From Chitinibacter tainanensis DSM 15459 (GTDB taxonomy: Bacteria > Pseudomonadota > Gammaproteobacteria > Burkholderiales > Chitinibacteraceae), in NCBI RefSeq assembly GCF_000429785.1, contig NZ_AUCN01000017.1, positions 245,628 to 309,627 on the forward strand: DNA of 64,000 nt, in the 5' to 3' direction. Under the pieces are notes generated by a model, which was not told where the DNA came from, did no database searches, and saw only the letters and a list, made by a program, of their open reading frames with translations. Shown one piece after another: positions 44,115-53,569 of the stretch. A program made the position numbers and the translations under genes. How positions within the stretch are numbered: the stretch's first letter is position 1; each line of letters begins with the position of its first letter.

Positions 44115-45836
44115 ATGGCAGAAGCAGGCGTCGCGGCAGATAACACCTTGGTGACGGGAAGAAATATTGGTGGTCTGCGGCAACGCTTTGACGCGCTGCC
44201 TGCTGGCCGCAAGATTCTTGCCATGGTGGTGTTAGCCGTTTTGATTGCGGCGATTGCGGGCTCACTACTTTACACTCGCGAGCCGAGCTACCGTATACTT
44301 TTTACTAATCTGCCCGACAAAGATGGCGGCGCCATCGTCCAGTCGCTTGAGCAGATGAAAATCCCCTACAAACTCGATGCAGGCATGATCTCGGTGCCCG
44401 CCGAGCAGATCTATGATGTTCGCCTCAAGCTGGCTGCCCAAGGACTCCCCAAAGCTGGCAATGTAGGCTTTGAATTGCTGGACAACCAGAAATTCGGGGT
44501 GTCGCAGTTTGCCGAACAAGTAAATTATCAACGCGCGCTGGAAGGTGAGCTGACTCGCTCGATCGAGTCCATCTCGGCGGTAGAAAAAGCGCGCGTACAC
44601 CTCGCGAGCCCCAAGCAGACGGTATTTCTGCGGGATCAGCAAAAGCCCTCAGCTTCAGTGGTGCTTACTTTGCATCCGGGCCGTCAGCTGGATGGCGGGC
44701 AAATCGCCGGGATTATCCATCTAGTTTCTTCCAGCATTCCCGGTATGCCGGTGGCGAATGTCACCGTGGTTGATCAGGATGGCAATCTCTTGTCGCGCAG
44801 CGCCGATCTAAATGCGCGTGGCAATCTTGATCAGCGACAGTTGCAATATGTGGGGCAAATTGAGCGTGGCTTTGTTGAGCGGCTTGAAGCCATCCTCACT
44901 CCGATTGTGGGCAAAGACAATGTGCGTGCGGAAGTGACCGCCCAAATTGATTTTGCCGAAATCGAGCAAACGTCCGAATCCTTTAAACCCAACTCGCCAC
45001 CCAATGCTGCCGCAATTCGCAGCCAGCAGACGCTGGATCAGTCCGGGCGCTCTGCCACCGATAGTGCGATGGGCGTGCCAGGTGCGTTGTCCAACCAGCC
45101 GCCAGGCGCGGCTACTGCGCCGATTACAGCGCCAGTCGCCAGTGGTGCTTCGGCGGCGGAGGCGGTGAGCGCGACCAATTTGCGCAAAGAAGCCACCACC
45201 AACTACGAGGTGGATAAAACCATTCAGCATGTGAAACAGCCCGTTGGCGTGGTCAAGCGCTTGTCGGCGGCTGTGGTGCTGAACTACAAAGCGGGCAAGG
45301 ATAAGAGTGGTAAAGTGGCCTACGTGCCCTTTACCCCAGCGGAAATGGCCCAGATCAATAATTTGGTGCGCGAAGCCATTGGCTACAACAAAGAGCGCGG
45401 TGATTCGATTAATGTGGTGAATGCGGCCTTTGCGGAGTCGATTCCGCTGGAAGAAAAACCGCTACAGGATAAAGCGCTTACCTACGTACAGAATAATGCG
45501 CTCGACGTGATTAAGATGCTGGTGATCGGTATTGCTTCACTGTATCTGCTGTTCTTCGTGGTGCGGCCGCTGATGAAAGACCTCACGCGCAGCAAAGAGC
45601 AGGAAACCAATGTCGAGCTCGATTTGGGCGAGGCTGGCAGCGGCAATATCTTTGCGCTGGAGCAGGGCACAGGTGATGAATCACCGGAAGAACAGAACAA
45701 AATGGCGGCCTTTGCCGATCTCTTGCAGCAGGCTAAAGAGCTGGCTAAAAATGATCCCCGGATGGTGGCCACCATTTTGCGTGAGTGGATGAATCCACCG
45801 GATGAGAAGGACAAAAACCCGAACAAGGTCGCGTAA
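44115..45836 (+). CDS. fliF: Flagellar MS-ring protein FliF
   Basis: A 573-residue inner-membrane ring protein. TM1 is about residues 33-54, TM2 about 465-485. Ring-building motifs include EPSYRILFTNL, QRALEGELTRSIESI and VARVHLA-like VEKARVHLASPK. The cytoplasmic C-tail (MVATILREWMN) is the FliG-binding segment. A Gly/Ala/Pro-rich periplasmic insert lies about 320-355. Normal length. Confidence 0.95.
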   Translation: MAEAGVAADNTLVTGRNIGGLRQRFDALPAGRKILAMVVLAVLIAAIAGSLLYTREPSYRILFTNLPDKDGGAIVQSLEQMKIPYKLDAGMISVPAEQIYDVRLKLAAQGLPKAGNVGFELLDNQKFGVSQFAEQVNYQRALEGELTRSIESISAVEKARVHLASPKQTVFLRDQQKPSASVVLTLHPGRQLDGGQIAGIIHLVSSSIPGMPVANVTVVDQDGNLLSRSADLNARGNLDQRQLQYVGQIERGFVERLEAILTPIVGKDNVRAEVTAQIDFAEIEQTSESFKPNSPPNAAAIRSQQTLDQSGRSATDSAMGVPGALSNQPPGAATAPITAPVASGASAAEAVSATNLRKEATTNYEVDKTIQHVKQPVGVVKRLSAAVVLNYKAGKDKSGKVAYVPFTPAEMAQINNLVREAIGYNKERGDSINVVNAAFAESIPLEEKPLQDKALTYVQNNALDVIKMLVIGIASLYLLFFVVRPLMKDLTRSKEQETNVELDLGEAGSGNIFALEQGTGDESPEEQNKMAAFADLLQQAKELAKNDPRMVATILREWMNPPDEKDKNPNKVA

Positions 45837-45848
45837 GCAGGAGCTTAT

Positions 45849-46856
45849 ATGCCGTCCAATATGAATGAAGATGGCGTGCACAAAAGCGCGCTGCTGCTGA
45901 TGTCGCTGGGTGAAGAAGCTGCCGTTGAGGTGTTTAAGTTTCTTGGCCCGAAAGAAGTGCAGAAGCTCGGCTTTGAAATGGCCAATATGCAATCGGTTAC
46001 CCGCGAGCAAATCGACTCGGTGCTGGGCGACTTTATCGCCGCCACGCAAAACCGCGCCAATCTGGGCGCGGCCGATGAGTACATTCGCTCGGTATTGACC
46101 AAAGCGCTGGGTACCGATAAAGCAGCCAATCTGCTCGACCGGATTTTGCAGGGCAATGACAATAACGGCATCGAATCACTGAAGTGGATGGATTCCACCG
46201 CGGTGGCGGAATTAATCCGCAACGAGCACCCGCAGATTATCGCCACGATTCTGGTGCACCTCGAGCCCGATCAGTCGTCCGAAATCATGAGTAATTTCAG
46301 CGAGCGGGTACGTAACGATGTCTTGTTGCGGATCGCCACGCTGGAAGGCGTGCAGCCAGCTGCGCTCAAAGAGCTGAATGATGTGCTGACCCAGTTGTTG
46401 TCTGGCTCGGATAAACTCAAGAAAAGTGCGATGGGCGGGGTACAAATGGCCGCCGACATCCTCAACTTTATGGGCGGCGTGGTCGAAGCTTCGGCGGTGG
46501 CCAATATTCGCGAATACGACCCTGAGCTAGCGCAGAAGATTCAGGACAAGATGTTCACCTTCGACAACGTCATGGACATCGACGATCGTGGTATTCAGTT
46601 GCTGCTACGCGAAGTCCAATCCGATGCGCTGGTGGTGGCTCTGAAAGGCACCAGCCAGGCGCTGCGCGAAAAAATCTTCAAAAATATGTCACAGCGGGCG
46701 GCAGAAATGCTGCGCGAAGACCTCGAAGCCAAAGGGCCGGTTAAATTGTCCGAGGTGGAAGGCGAGCAGAAAGAAATCCTCAAAATCGTTCGTCGCCTGG
46801 CCGATGAAGGGCAGATTGTCCTTGGCGGTAGCGGCGGCGAAGGCATGATTGAATAA
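45849..46856 (+). CDS. fliG: Flagellar motor switch protein FliG
   Basis: A 335-residue rotor protein. N-terminal KSALLLMSLGEEAAVEVFKF, middle NEHPQIIATILVHL (EHPQ motif), and C-terminal torque helix VMDIDDRGIQLLLREVQSDALVVALKGT. Charged residues that face MotA (Lys/Arg and Asp/Glu in the last helix) are present. It binds FliF and forms the C-ring. Confidence 0.95.
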   Translation: MPSNMNEDGVHKSALLLMSLGEEAAVEVFKFLGPKEVQKLGFEMANMQSVTREQIDSVLGDFIAATQNRANLGAADEYIRSVLTKALGTDKAANLLDRILQGNDNNGIESLKWMDSTAVAELIRNEHPQIIATILVHLEPDQSSEIMSNFSERVRNDVLLRIATLEGVQPAALKELNDVLTQLLSGSDKLKKSAMGGVQMAADILNFMGGVVEASAVANIREYDPELAQKIQDKMFTFDNVMDIDDRGIQLLLREVQSDALVVALKGTSQALREKIFKNMSQRAAEMLREDLEAKGPVKLSEVEGEQKEILKIVRRLADEGQIVLGGSGGEGMIE

Positions 46857-46864
46857 GGCGCGCT

Positions 46865-47776
46865 GTGACTGCACCAAACCGTCGTATTATCCCGAGCGAA
46901 GAGCTTTCGGAGTTTCAGCGCTGGCAGTTTAATTCGCTACTGGGCGACCATAAGCGCCCGGCTTTTCTCGACCCACTGGTGCATATAACAGCAAGCGCCG
47001 AGGCCGAGCCCGCTGCCGAAATGAGCGCGGCCGCTGAGCCAGTGGCAGAGGAACTGGCTGAGTCAGTGCACGAGCCGGTAGAGCAAGAGCAGGCTGATGT
47101 GGCTGCAGATCTCGCCCCAGTGGCCGATGCGATGCCGTATCCAACAGCCGAAGAAATCGAAGCGATTCAGCAGCAGGCGCATGAAGAAGGCTATCAGGCG
47201 GGCTTGGCTGAAGGCCGAGCGCAAGCGGCCGCCGAGTTGCAGCAATTGCAAAACGTACTCAGTAACGCCACTGCGCAGTTGCAAGCGGCGGAGCCCGCTT
47301 TGGCCGATAGCGTGCTGGAACTGGCTTTGCTGGTGGCGCGGCAAATGGTGGGTGAGGCAATGCATGAGAACCCGAAATTGCGCCTAGCGCAGATTCGCGA
47401 GGCGCTCGACCTGATCCCTAGCCCTAGCAATCCTTCACGACTTTATTTGGCGCCCAGCGATCTGGATTTACTGGCGCAAGATTTGCAGTTTGAATTACCC
47501 CCCGATGTTTGGAAAATCATCCCCGATGAGCAGCTGGCCAGTGGTAGCTGCCGGATCGAAACCCCGGTGACCCAGCTTGAGTATTCGCTGGCTAGTCGCT
47601 GGGAAAAAATAACCGGGGTATTGCCAATAAAGCAGCCTATTGAATGGTCTGGCGAGCAATACATGGGTGATGTATCTACGGTCACTCCGACTGCACCACT
47701 TGCCGAGCCCGAAGTCGCGGATGAATATTTGCTGCGCGATACCGATGTCGCCGCGCCAGCCGCGCCGGACAGCTAA
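46865..47776 (+). CDS. fliH: Flagellar assembly protein FliH
   Basis: A 303-residue stator-like protein that binds and restrains the ATPase FliI. An acidic, Ala/Glu-rich N-terminal segment (about 40-95) is followed by a coiled coil with the GxxxG-like pattern [17 protein letters not shown], then the conserved C-terminal FliI-binding domain ([20 protein letters not shown]). The start is GTG at 46865 with AAGG upstream. The low-complexity N-terminus makes it longer than enteric FliH (about 235). Confidence 0.88.
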   Translation: MTAPNRRIIPSEELSEFQRWQFNSLLGDHKRPAFLDPLVHITASAEAEPAAEMSAAAEPVAEELAESVHEPVEQEQADVAADLAPVADAMPYPTAEEIEAIQQQAHEEGYQAGLAEGRAQAAAELQQLQNVLSNATAQLQAAEPALADSVLELALLVARQMVGEAMHENPKLRLAQIREALDLIPSPSNPSRLYLAPSDLDLLAQDLQFELPPDVWKIIPDEQLASGSCRIETPVTQLEYSLASRWEKITGVLPIKQPIEWSGEQYMGDVSTVTPTAPLAEPEVADEYLLRDTDVAAPAAPDS

Positions 47777-47781
47777 TCGCC

Positions 47782-49170
47782 ATGCTCAATGATCTGCAGG
47801 CCTATCTGCGTGATTGCGGCGCCGCGGTGCAGGCGGTGCGGCCATGGTTGCCACGTGGACGACTCACACGGGTTTCCGGCTTGGTGCTGGAAGCCGTGGG
47901 CCTACGCTTACCCATTGGCGCATCCTGCGACGTGATGACACCCAGTGGGCATAAAGTCGAAGCCGTGGTGGTGGGCTTTCACGAGCAGCGGCTGTTTCTG
48001 ATGCCGATTACCGAGATTTACGGCGTAGAGCCGGGGGCTGCCGTGATGCCACGTGAAGACGTGGCGGCCTGGCGGCCCGAATACGGCCGGCCTCGCCCCG
48101 CGCAACGCCGTGCCGAAGATCATGGCCGGCAAGTGCCGGTGGGCTGGGGGTTGTTGGGGCGGATTCTGGATGGCTTGGGGCGCCCGCTCGATGGCAAAGG
48201 CCCGCTACATAACGAAGCCTACTACCCGCTGTTTTCTCGCGCCTATAACCCGATGGATCGTGAGCCCGTCCGCCACGTGATGGATGTAGGGGTACGCGCC
48301 ATTAATGCCATGCTGACGGTTGGGCGTGGGCAACGCTTGGGCTTGTTTGCGGGCTCGGGCGTGGGTAAATCGGTCTTGCTGGGGATGATGGCGCGCTACA
48401 CCGAAGCCGATGTGGTGGTGGTGGGCCTGATTGGTGAGCGCGGCCGCGAGGTGAAGGATTTCATCGAGAACATTCTGGGTGAAGAAGGCCGGGCGCGCAG
48501 TGTAGTGGTGGCGGCGCCAGCCGATACCTCGCCGCTGTTGCGGTTGTATGGTGCGGCTTATGCCACCAGTATTGCCGAGTATTTCCGTGATCAGGGGCGG
48601 AATGTACTGCTAATTATGGATTCGTTGACTCGCTATGCGATGGCGCAGCGCGAAATTGCCCTTGCTGTGGGCGAGCCCCCTGCCACCAAAGGGTATCCGG
48701 CCTCGGTGTTTGCCCGGTTGCCACAATTGGTGGAGCGGGCCGGGAATGGCCGCGAAGGTGGTGGCTCGATTACCGCTTTTTATACCGTGCTCTCGGAAGG
48801 CGATGATCAGCAAGACCCGATTGCCGATAATGCCCGGGCTATTTTGGATGGGCACTTTGTGTTAAGCCGGCAGCTGGCCGAGGCTGGCCATTATCCGGCC
48901 ATTGATATTGAAGCTTCGATCTCGCGGGTGATGCACGACATTATCCGCCACGATGAATTCGAGCTCGTGCGCCGCTTTAAATATCTGTATTCGCGCTATC
49001 AGCGCAGTAAAGATCTGATTAGCGTCGGCGCCTATGTGCCGGGCTCCGATCCGGTGCTGGATGAGGCCATTCGTCGCCATCCGGCCTTTGAGGCTTTCTT
49101 GCAGCAGGCCATCACCGAGCGTGAAGGGTATGAGGGCGCTAGAATGAAGCTGGCGCAGCTCTTTGGTTAA
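47782..49170 (+). CDS. fliI: Flagellum-specific ATPase FliI
   Basis: A 462-residue F1-beta-like ATPase powering flagellar export. Walker A is [13 protein letters not shown], the catalytic Glu is in [13 protein letters not shown] and Walker B is [20 protein letters not shown]. It lies 6 bp after fliH and forms the export ATPase complex with FliH and FliJ. Start at [11 protein letters not shown]; normal length. Confidence 0.96.
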   Translation: MLNDLQAYLRDCGAAVQAVRPWLPRGRLTRVSGLVLEAVGLRLPIGASCDVMTPSGHKVEAVVVGFHEQRLFLMPITEIYGVEPGAAVMPREDVAAWRPEYGRPRPAQRRAEDHGRQVPVGWGLLGRILDGLGRPLDGKGPLHNEAYYPLFSRAYNPMDREPVRHVMDVGVRAINAMLTVGRGQRLGLFAGSGVGKSVLLGMMARYTEADVVVVGLIGERGREVKDFIENILGEEGRARSVVVAAPADTSPLLRLYGAAYATSIAEYFRDQGRNVLLIMDSLTRYAMAQREIALAVGEPPATKGYPASVFARLPQLVERAGNGREGGGSITAFYTVLSEGDDQQDPIADNARAILDGHFVLSRQLAEAGHYPAIDIEASISRVMHDIIRHDEFELVRRFKYLYSRYQRSKDLISVGAYVPGSDPVLDEAIRRHPAFEAFLQQAITEREGYEGARMKLAQLFG

Positions 49171-49191
49171 GCCACCCGCTAGGGATTGATC

Positions 49192-49626
49192 GTGGCCGCA
49201 TTCCGTTTTGCTTTTTTACTGCAGTTGGCGCTGGATGAGCGCGAGGAAGCCTCGCGCGCGATGCAAACGGCGCAAGCCGCGTGGTTACAAGCGCAAGCCA
49301 AACTCGAGCAGGTGGACGCGTTCCGCAATGAATACCGCGCCCGCCTGACTCAAAATGGCCAGCAAGGCATGTCAGTGATTCAGTGGCGGGATTTTCAGCT
49401 CTTTCTGGCCAAACTGGATGGCGCCGCCCAGCAACAGGGGAATGAGGTGCAGCGGCTGGCTCAGCTGTATCAAGAGCGCAAAATCAGCTGGCAGGATTGT
49501 GAGCGTAAGGTGAAAGCCTTCGAAGCCCTACGCGATCGGCATGAGCGCAGCGAAATGGCCAAAGAAAACAAACGCGAGCAAAAAATCCTCGATGATTTTA
49601 ATAGCCGTATCCGCCGCGAACACTGA
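49192..49626 (+). CDS. fliJ: Flagellar export protein FliJ
   Basis: A 144-residue, almost wholly helical coiled-coil protein, rich in Gln, Arg and Glu. It acts as the central stalk of the export ATPase and as chaperone escort. MAAFRFAFLLQLALDEREEA is a typical FliJ start. I prefer the GTG at 49192 because AGGGATTGATC gives good spacing; a TTG two codons earlier is also in frame. Last flagellar gene here, as fliK and later genes are not in the window. Confidence 0.85.
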   Translation: MAAFRFAFLLQLALDEREEASRAMQTAQAAWLQAQAKLEQVDAFRNEYRARLTQNGQQGMSVIQWRDFQLFLAKLDGAAQQQGNEVQRLAQLYQERKISWQDCERKVKAFEALRDRHERSEMAKENKREQKILDDFNSRIRREH

Positions 49627-49703
49627 TTGCGCTTTGCCTTGCGCGACATACCGTGCGCCCAGGCGGCTTTCTTGTTAGAATGGCGCCTGCCATTCGGCAT
49701 TGC

Positions 49704-49778
49704 GTCCTCATAGTTTAATGGATAAAACGGCCCCCTCCTAAGGGGCTGATGCAGGTTCGATTCCCGCTGGGGACGCCA
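49704..49778 (+). tRNA. tRNA-Arg, anticodon CCT
   Basis: 75-nt cloverleaf with encoded CCA. The acceptor arm GTCCTCA pairs with TGGGGAC (49704-49710, 49768-49774), discriminator G. The anticodon stem GCCCC/GGGGC carries loop CTCCTAA, anticodon CCT at 49737-49739, reading AGG. The T stem has one A-C mismatch (49753 with 49765). The D-loop and TTCGATT loop are standard. Very similar to E. coli argW. Confidence 0.95.
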
Positions 49779-49953
49779 TCTTCTCACTGCACTTTTCTGC
49801 GTTTACGCCACATTTTTTCTATTATTGAAAGCAATTTGGCGGAAATTGATCATGCTCAGAGCCTGAGCGCCATATCTTGTCACAATACTTAACAATCATT
49901 GGACCATGACTGGTCGATGTCAGTCTTCGAATTAATCCGCAAAGGAGTCCTGC
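49779..49953. other. pykA upstream region
   Basis: 175 bp with the pykA promoter (not clearly assignable) and an inverted repeat GACCA-TGAC-TGGTC (49902-49915), about 40 bp before the start, a possible operator. Confidence 0.3.
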
Positions 49954-51387
49954 ATGTTACGTAGCACAAAGATTGTATCCACCTTGGGGCCCGCTTCGGG
50001 TGATGCAGCTACCTTGGCGCGTTTGCTTGCGGCGGGCGTGAATATGGTGCGGCTGAATTTTTCGCATGGCACCGCGCAGGATCACCTGGATCGCGCGGCG
50101 CTCGTGCGCGAGCAGGCGAAAAAGCTAGGTCGGGCGGTGGCGATTATGGTCGATTTGCAAGGACCGAAAATCCGCGTCGGCAAATTCAAGAAAAACAAAA
50201 TTGAATTAGCCAAAGGGGCCAAATTCGTTTTGGATGCCAATTGCGAAATGGGCGACCAAGACACCGTGGGGCTGGATTATAAAGAGCTGCCCAACGATGT
50301 GGAGCCGGGGGCGATTTTGCTGTTGGACGATGGCAAGATCCAGTTGATTGTCGATGCGGTCGAAGGCCCGAAAGTGTATACCACCGTGCTGGTGGGGGGC
50401 GTGCTCTCTAATAATAAGGGCATCAATCGCCAAGGCGGGGGGCTGACTGCGCCAGCGCTGACGGCCAAAGACATGGAAGACATCAAAGTTGCCGCGAAGC
50501 TACATGCTGATTATGTGGCGGTGTCATTCCCGAAAAGTGCGGCCGATATGTATATGGCGCGAACCTTGCTGCGCGCAGCGGGTAGCAAAGCGCTGCTGAT
50601 CGCCAAGATTGAACGCACCGAAGCGATTACCAATCTGGATGAAATCCTTGAAGCTTCCGATGGCATCATGGTGGCGCGTGGTGATCTGGCGGTGGAAGTG
50701 GGCGATGCAGCCGTACCGGCGCTGCAAAAACGCATGATCAAGGCTGCCCGCAAGCAGAACAAACTGACCATTACCGCCACCCAGATGATGGAATCGATGA
50801 TTTCCAGCCCGGTGCCGACGCGCGCCGAAGTGTCGGATGTGGCCAATGCGGTGCTGGATGGGACTGACGCGGTGATGCTGTCGGCCGAAACCGCCTCAGG
50901 CCAGTATCCGGTAGAAACCGTGGAGGCTATGTCACGCATTTGTTTGGAAGCGGAGCAATCGCAGGACTATAAGGTGAGCAGTGCGGCTTTGCTGGATGGC
51001 GAGTTTTCGCGCATTGATCAGGCGATCTCGATGGCCGCCCTGTTTAGTGCCAACCACCTGAATATCAAGGTGATCGCGGCACTGACCCAGTCAGGCTCGT
51101 CGGCATTGTGGATGTCGCGTGTGGTTTCAGGGGTACCGATTTATGCGCTGACGCCGGAAGCTGAAACCTACAGTCGGCTGGCTCTATTCCGTGATGTTGA
51201 GCCCGTGATGCTCTCGCATGACAACACGGATCGCGAATCGCTACTGGTACGCGCCGAGAGTGAAATGCTTAAACGTGGGATTGTGCAGCCAGGCGATCTG
51301 ATTGCTTTCACCTTTGGCGATGTTGTTGGCTTAGGTGGCGGTACTAATTGCCTGAAGATTGTGAAAGCGGGTTTTTCCGGCCGCTGA
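49954..51387 (+). CDS. pykA: Pyruvate kinase
   Basis: A 477-residue glycolytic enzyme (PEP plus ADP to pyruvate plus ATP). RSTKIVSTLGPAS, VRLNFSHG, DLQGPKIRVG and the active-site block AKIERTEAITNLDEIL are followed by MVARGDLAVE and TATQMMESMI. Length and sequence fit the PykA (type II) branch. AAAGGAGTCC is an excellent ribosome site. Ends at a strong bidirectional terminator. Confidence 0.95.
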   Translation: MLRSTKIVSTLGPASGDAATLARLLAAGVNMVRLNFSHGTAQDHLDRAALVREQAKKLGRAVAIMVDLQGPKIRVGKFKKNKIELAKGAKFVLDANCEMGDQDTVGLDYKELPNDVEPGAILLLDDGKIQLIVDAVEGPKVYTTVLVGGVLSNNKGINRQGGGLTAPALTAKDMEDIKVAAKLHADYVAVSFPKSAADMYMARTLLRAAGSKALLIAKIERTEAITNLDEILEASDGIMVARGDLAVEVGDAAVPALQKRMIKAARKQNKLTITATQMMESMISSPVPTRAEVSDVANAVLDGTDAVMLSAETASGQYPVETVEAMSRICLEAEQSQDYKVSSAALLDGEFSRIDQAISMAALFSANHLNIKVIAALTQSGSSALWMSRVVSGVPIYALTPEAETYSRLALFRDVEPVMLSHDNTDRESLLVRAESEMLKRGIVQPGDLIAFTFGDVVGLGGGTNCLKIVKAGFSGR

Positions 51388-51415
51388 GCTTCTAATTGGC
51401 GGAGCTTGTTTCGCC

Positions 51416-51451
51416 CATTAAAAAAGCCACCGGAAGGTGGCTTTTTTAATG
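51416..51451. terminator. Bidirectional terminator after pykA
   Basis: A 16-bp perfect stem (51416-51431 with 51436-51451, loop GGAA), GCCACC/GGTGGC core and A6/T6 runs. Serves both pykA and the convergent chemoreceptor. Confidence 0.92.
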
Positions 51452-51500
51452 GGGTATTGCTTTAAAAGTATTTCAATTTAATGCATATCTAGCAATACCC
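51452..51500. repeat. Intergenic inverted repeat GGGTATTGCT/AGCAATACCC
   Basis: Perfect 10-bp arms (51452-51461, 51491-51500) around a 29-nt AT-rich loop, right beside the pykA terminator. Its outer words (GGTAT...ATACC) resemble the other intergenic hairpins. Confidence 0.6.
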
Positions 51501-51510
51501 TGGTTGAGTA

Positions 51511-53397
51511 TTAAACTTTGAAGCGCCCAAACATTTGCCGCAGGAAGCCGGCCAGGTGGTTGAGTTGCTCTACTGACTGATTGGCACGATACAGTGCCGC
51601 ATCGGATTGCTGCATCTGGTTGGTGATGTTTTCGGCGCTTTGGGCCATCATGGTGGTGGCATCTTGCTGCTCTTTGGTAGCCAGCGCGATTTCGCTCATT
51701 TTCTCCATCACTTGGCTCATATTCTGGCGAATATCCACAATCTTGCCAGCGGCTTCGTTCGACAAACTCACCCCGCTTTGAACTGCATTCAGTGTGGATT
51801 CCATATTGCGCACTGCTGCGTTGGTCTCGCCACGAATCCCGTCAATCATGCCGGTAATTTCCAGCGTGGCCGAGCTGGTGCGTTCGGCCAGTTTGCGCAC
51901 TTCATCCGCCACCACGGCAAACCCGCGGCCTTGCTCGCCAGCCCGCGCCGCTTCAATCGCAGCGTTCAGCGCCAGCAGATTGGTTTGGTCGGCAATTTCT
52001 TTAATCACTTGGATAATGCCGCTGATTTCTTGGCTACGCTGATTCAGGCGATCAAGCAGGGAAGACAATTCGCTGACTTCGCTGGCTGATTTGCCCACTT
52101 CGGCCGCGACTTCGTTCATGGTTTTAGCTGAGTCGGCCGAGAGGGCCCCGGTGTTGTTCACCAGATCATTGGCTTCACCCGCGTTGTCGGCAATGTGGCT
52201 GATACTGACGGTGATTTCCTCAATGGTGGCGGCGTTGGTGGCGGCCATATCCGACAACACGCGTGAATCATTGGCCAGCGTATTGATCACCTGATTAATC
52301 TGCTGCACCCCGCTGGTGAGGTTTTCTGTTTCCTTACGCAGGTCGCTAAACATGAGGCGCAGGCGATCGGTAAATTGATTAAAGGCTTTGGCGGTTTCGG
52401 CGATTTCGTCATTGCCTTCGATATGAATTTTGCGGGTGAGATCACCTTCACCTTGGGCAATTTCAATCATCCCGTCGCGGACGCGGCGCAGGCCATTGAG
52501 CATGCGATTCACTAGCACACTGGCCACTGGTACGATCACCAGCAGAATCACCACCAAAGTACCTACGGCCAGCAGCAGCAATTGTTGCAGCGGCTGTTGT
52601 ACTGCGGCTTCATCGATAATCAACACCAGATAAATATCGCTGTTATCAATCGCGCGGGCGAAGATAAATTTGCCCGCACCCGCGACATCGGCACGCAGCA
52701 TATCCCCGCTGCTGGCAATACCCGCCAGCGCATCGGCGGTCAGGGCTGAGCTCACTTCGGTGCTGGGTTTGGTGACTTTGCTTTGATCCGCAGCGACCAA
52801 AACAGCACCGCTTTTATCTACCAGCAGAGCGTAGCCATCGCCGATCAATTTGATGTTCAGTACGTCTTTAACGATGTCATCCAGAATAATGTCTGTACCG
52901 ATCACGCCATAAACTTGGCCTTGCTTTTTGACGGGGGCGGCAAACGACAAAATCAGTTTTTTGGTGCCCGCATCGATATAGGGTGGGGTCATCACCGTTT
53001 TGTCTTCTTTAAGCGCCTGCTGATACCAAGGACGTCCAGTTGGGTCGTAGCCCGGAGGCAGGCCCAGATCACGAGTGGTGATCATTTGTTTGTCGTGTAC
53101 GCCTAAGTAGGCCGAATCAAATTTGGCGCTTTTCTCGGCTTGCAGCAGGGTAGGAATCGGATCTGGTGCAGTTTCCAAGGCTTTAGCCACAGAACTGACG
53201 ATCATTTTTTTGTCGTCGATCCAGTTGCGTAGCATCACGTTGTAGCCGGTGGCAATGCCACTCACTTCACTGCGTAAGCCCTGTTCCAGCATCTGGCTGC
53301 GCATCTTGATGTATGCGCCCATCGTGAGCAGGGAGGCGATGATGAGCACCAGAACGGCGACGAAGGCGATCAGACGGACGCGCAGAGAAGTAAACAT
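51511..53397 (-). CDS. Chemoreceptor with dCache domain, predicted amino-acid sensor
   Basis: A 628-residue methyl-accepting protein. TM1 about 8-30, periplasmic dCache about 35-265, TM2 about 280-302, HAMP, then the signalling domain with tip [20 protein letters not shown]. In the membrane-distal pocket, Tyr117, Arg122, Trp124, Tyr125, Tyr140, Asp142 and Asp169 match the YxxxxRxWY...YxD...D pattern known for amino-acid binding dCache receptors. Start at MFTSLRV (AAGGG upstream). No xWxxF tail (it ends GRFKV). Confidence 0.9.
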   Translation of the reverse strand: MFTSLRVRLIAFVAVLVLIIASLLTMGAYIKMRSQMLEQGLRSEVSGIATGYNVMLRNWIDDKKMIVSSVAKALETAPDPIPTLLQAEKSAKFDSAYLGVHDKQMITTRDLGLPPGYDPTGRPWYQQALKEDKTVMTPPYIDAGTKKLILSFAAPVKKQGQVYGVIGTDIILDDIVKDVLNIKLIGDGYALLVDKSGAVLVAADQSKVTKPSTEVSSALTADALAGIASSGDMLRADVAGAGKFIFARAIDNSDIYLVLIIDEAAVQQPLQQLLLLAVGTLVVILLVIVPVASVLVNRMLNGLRRVRDGMIEIAQGEGDLTRKIHIEGNDEIAETAKAFNQFTDRLRLMFSDLRKETENLTSGVQQINQVINTLANDSRVLSDMAATNAATIEEITVSISHIADNAGEANDLVNNTGALSADSAKTMNEVAAEVGKSASEVSELSSLLDRLNQRSQEISGIIQVIKEIADQTNLLALNAAIEAARAGEQGRGFAVVADEVRKLAERTSSATLEITGMIDGIRGETNAAVRNMESTLNAVQSGVSLSNEAAGKIVDIRQNMSQVMEKMSEIALATKEQQDATTMMAQSAENITNQMQQSDAALYRANQSVEQLNHLAGFLRQMFGRFKV

Positions 53398-53488
53398 AGT
53401 GAGGCCCTTTTGAACTGCGAGGTGGTTATCTAGCAATAGACCAAGATCGGTAATATTGCCAAATTCTAAAGGGCCGGTTTAGGGATGG

Positions 53489-53511
53489 AAAGCCAACAAG
53501 GGTTTGGCTTT
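53489..53511 (-). terminator. Weak hairpin downstream of relA
   Basis: Stem AAAGCCAA/TTGGCTTT with 7-nt loop, about 60 bp past the relA stop. No proper T-run, so termination is doubtful. The surrounding 172 bp (53398-53569) has no gene I can support. Confidence 0.3.
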
Positions 53512-53569
53512 CGCCTTTATTTCAAGTAATTGAATTCTATGTGCTTCTGCTGTCGCATTTTTAATAGCA

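Noticed and set aside
49704..49778. tRNA as an integration site for a mobile element
   Set aside because: No integrase, no direct repeat of the tRNA 3' end, and both flanks are housekeeping or flagellar genes.
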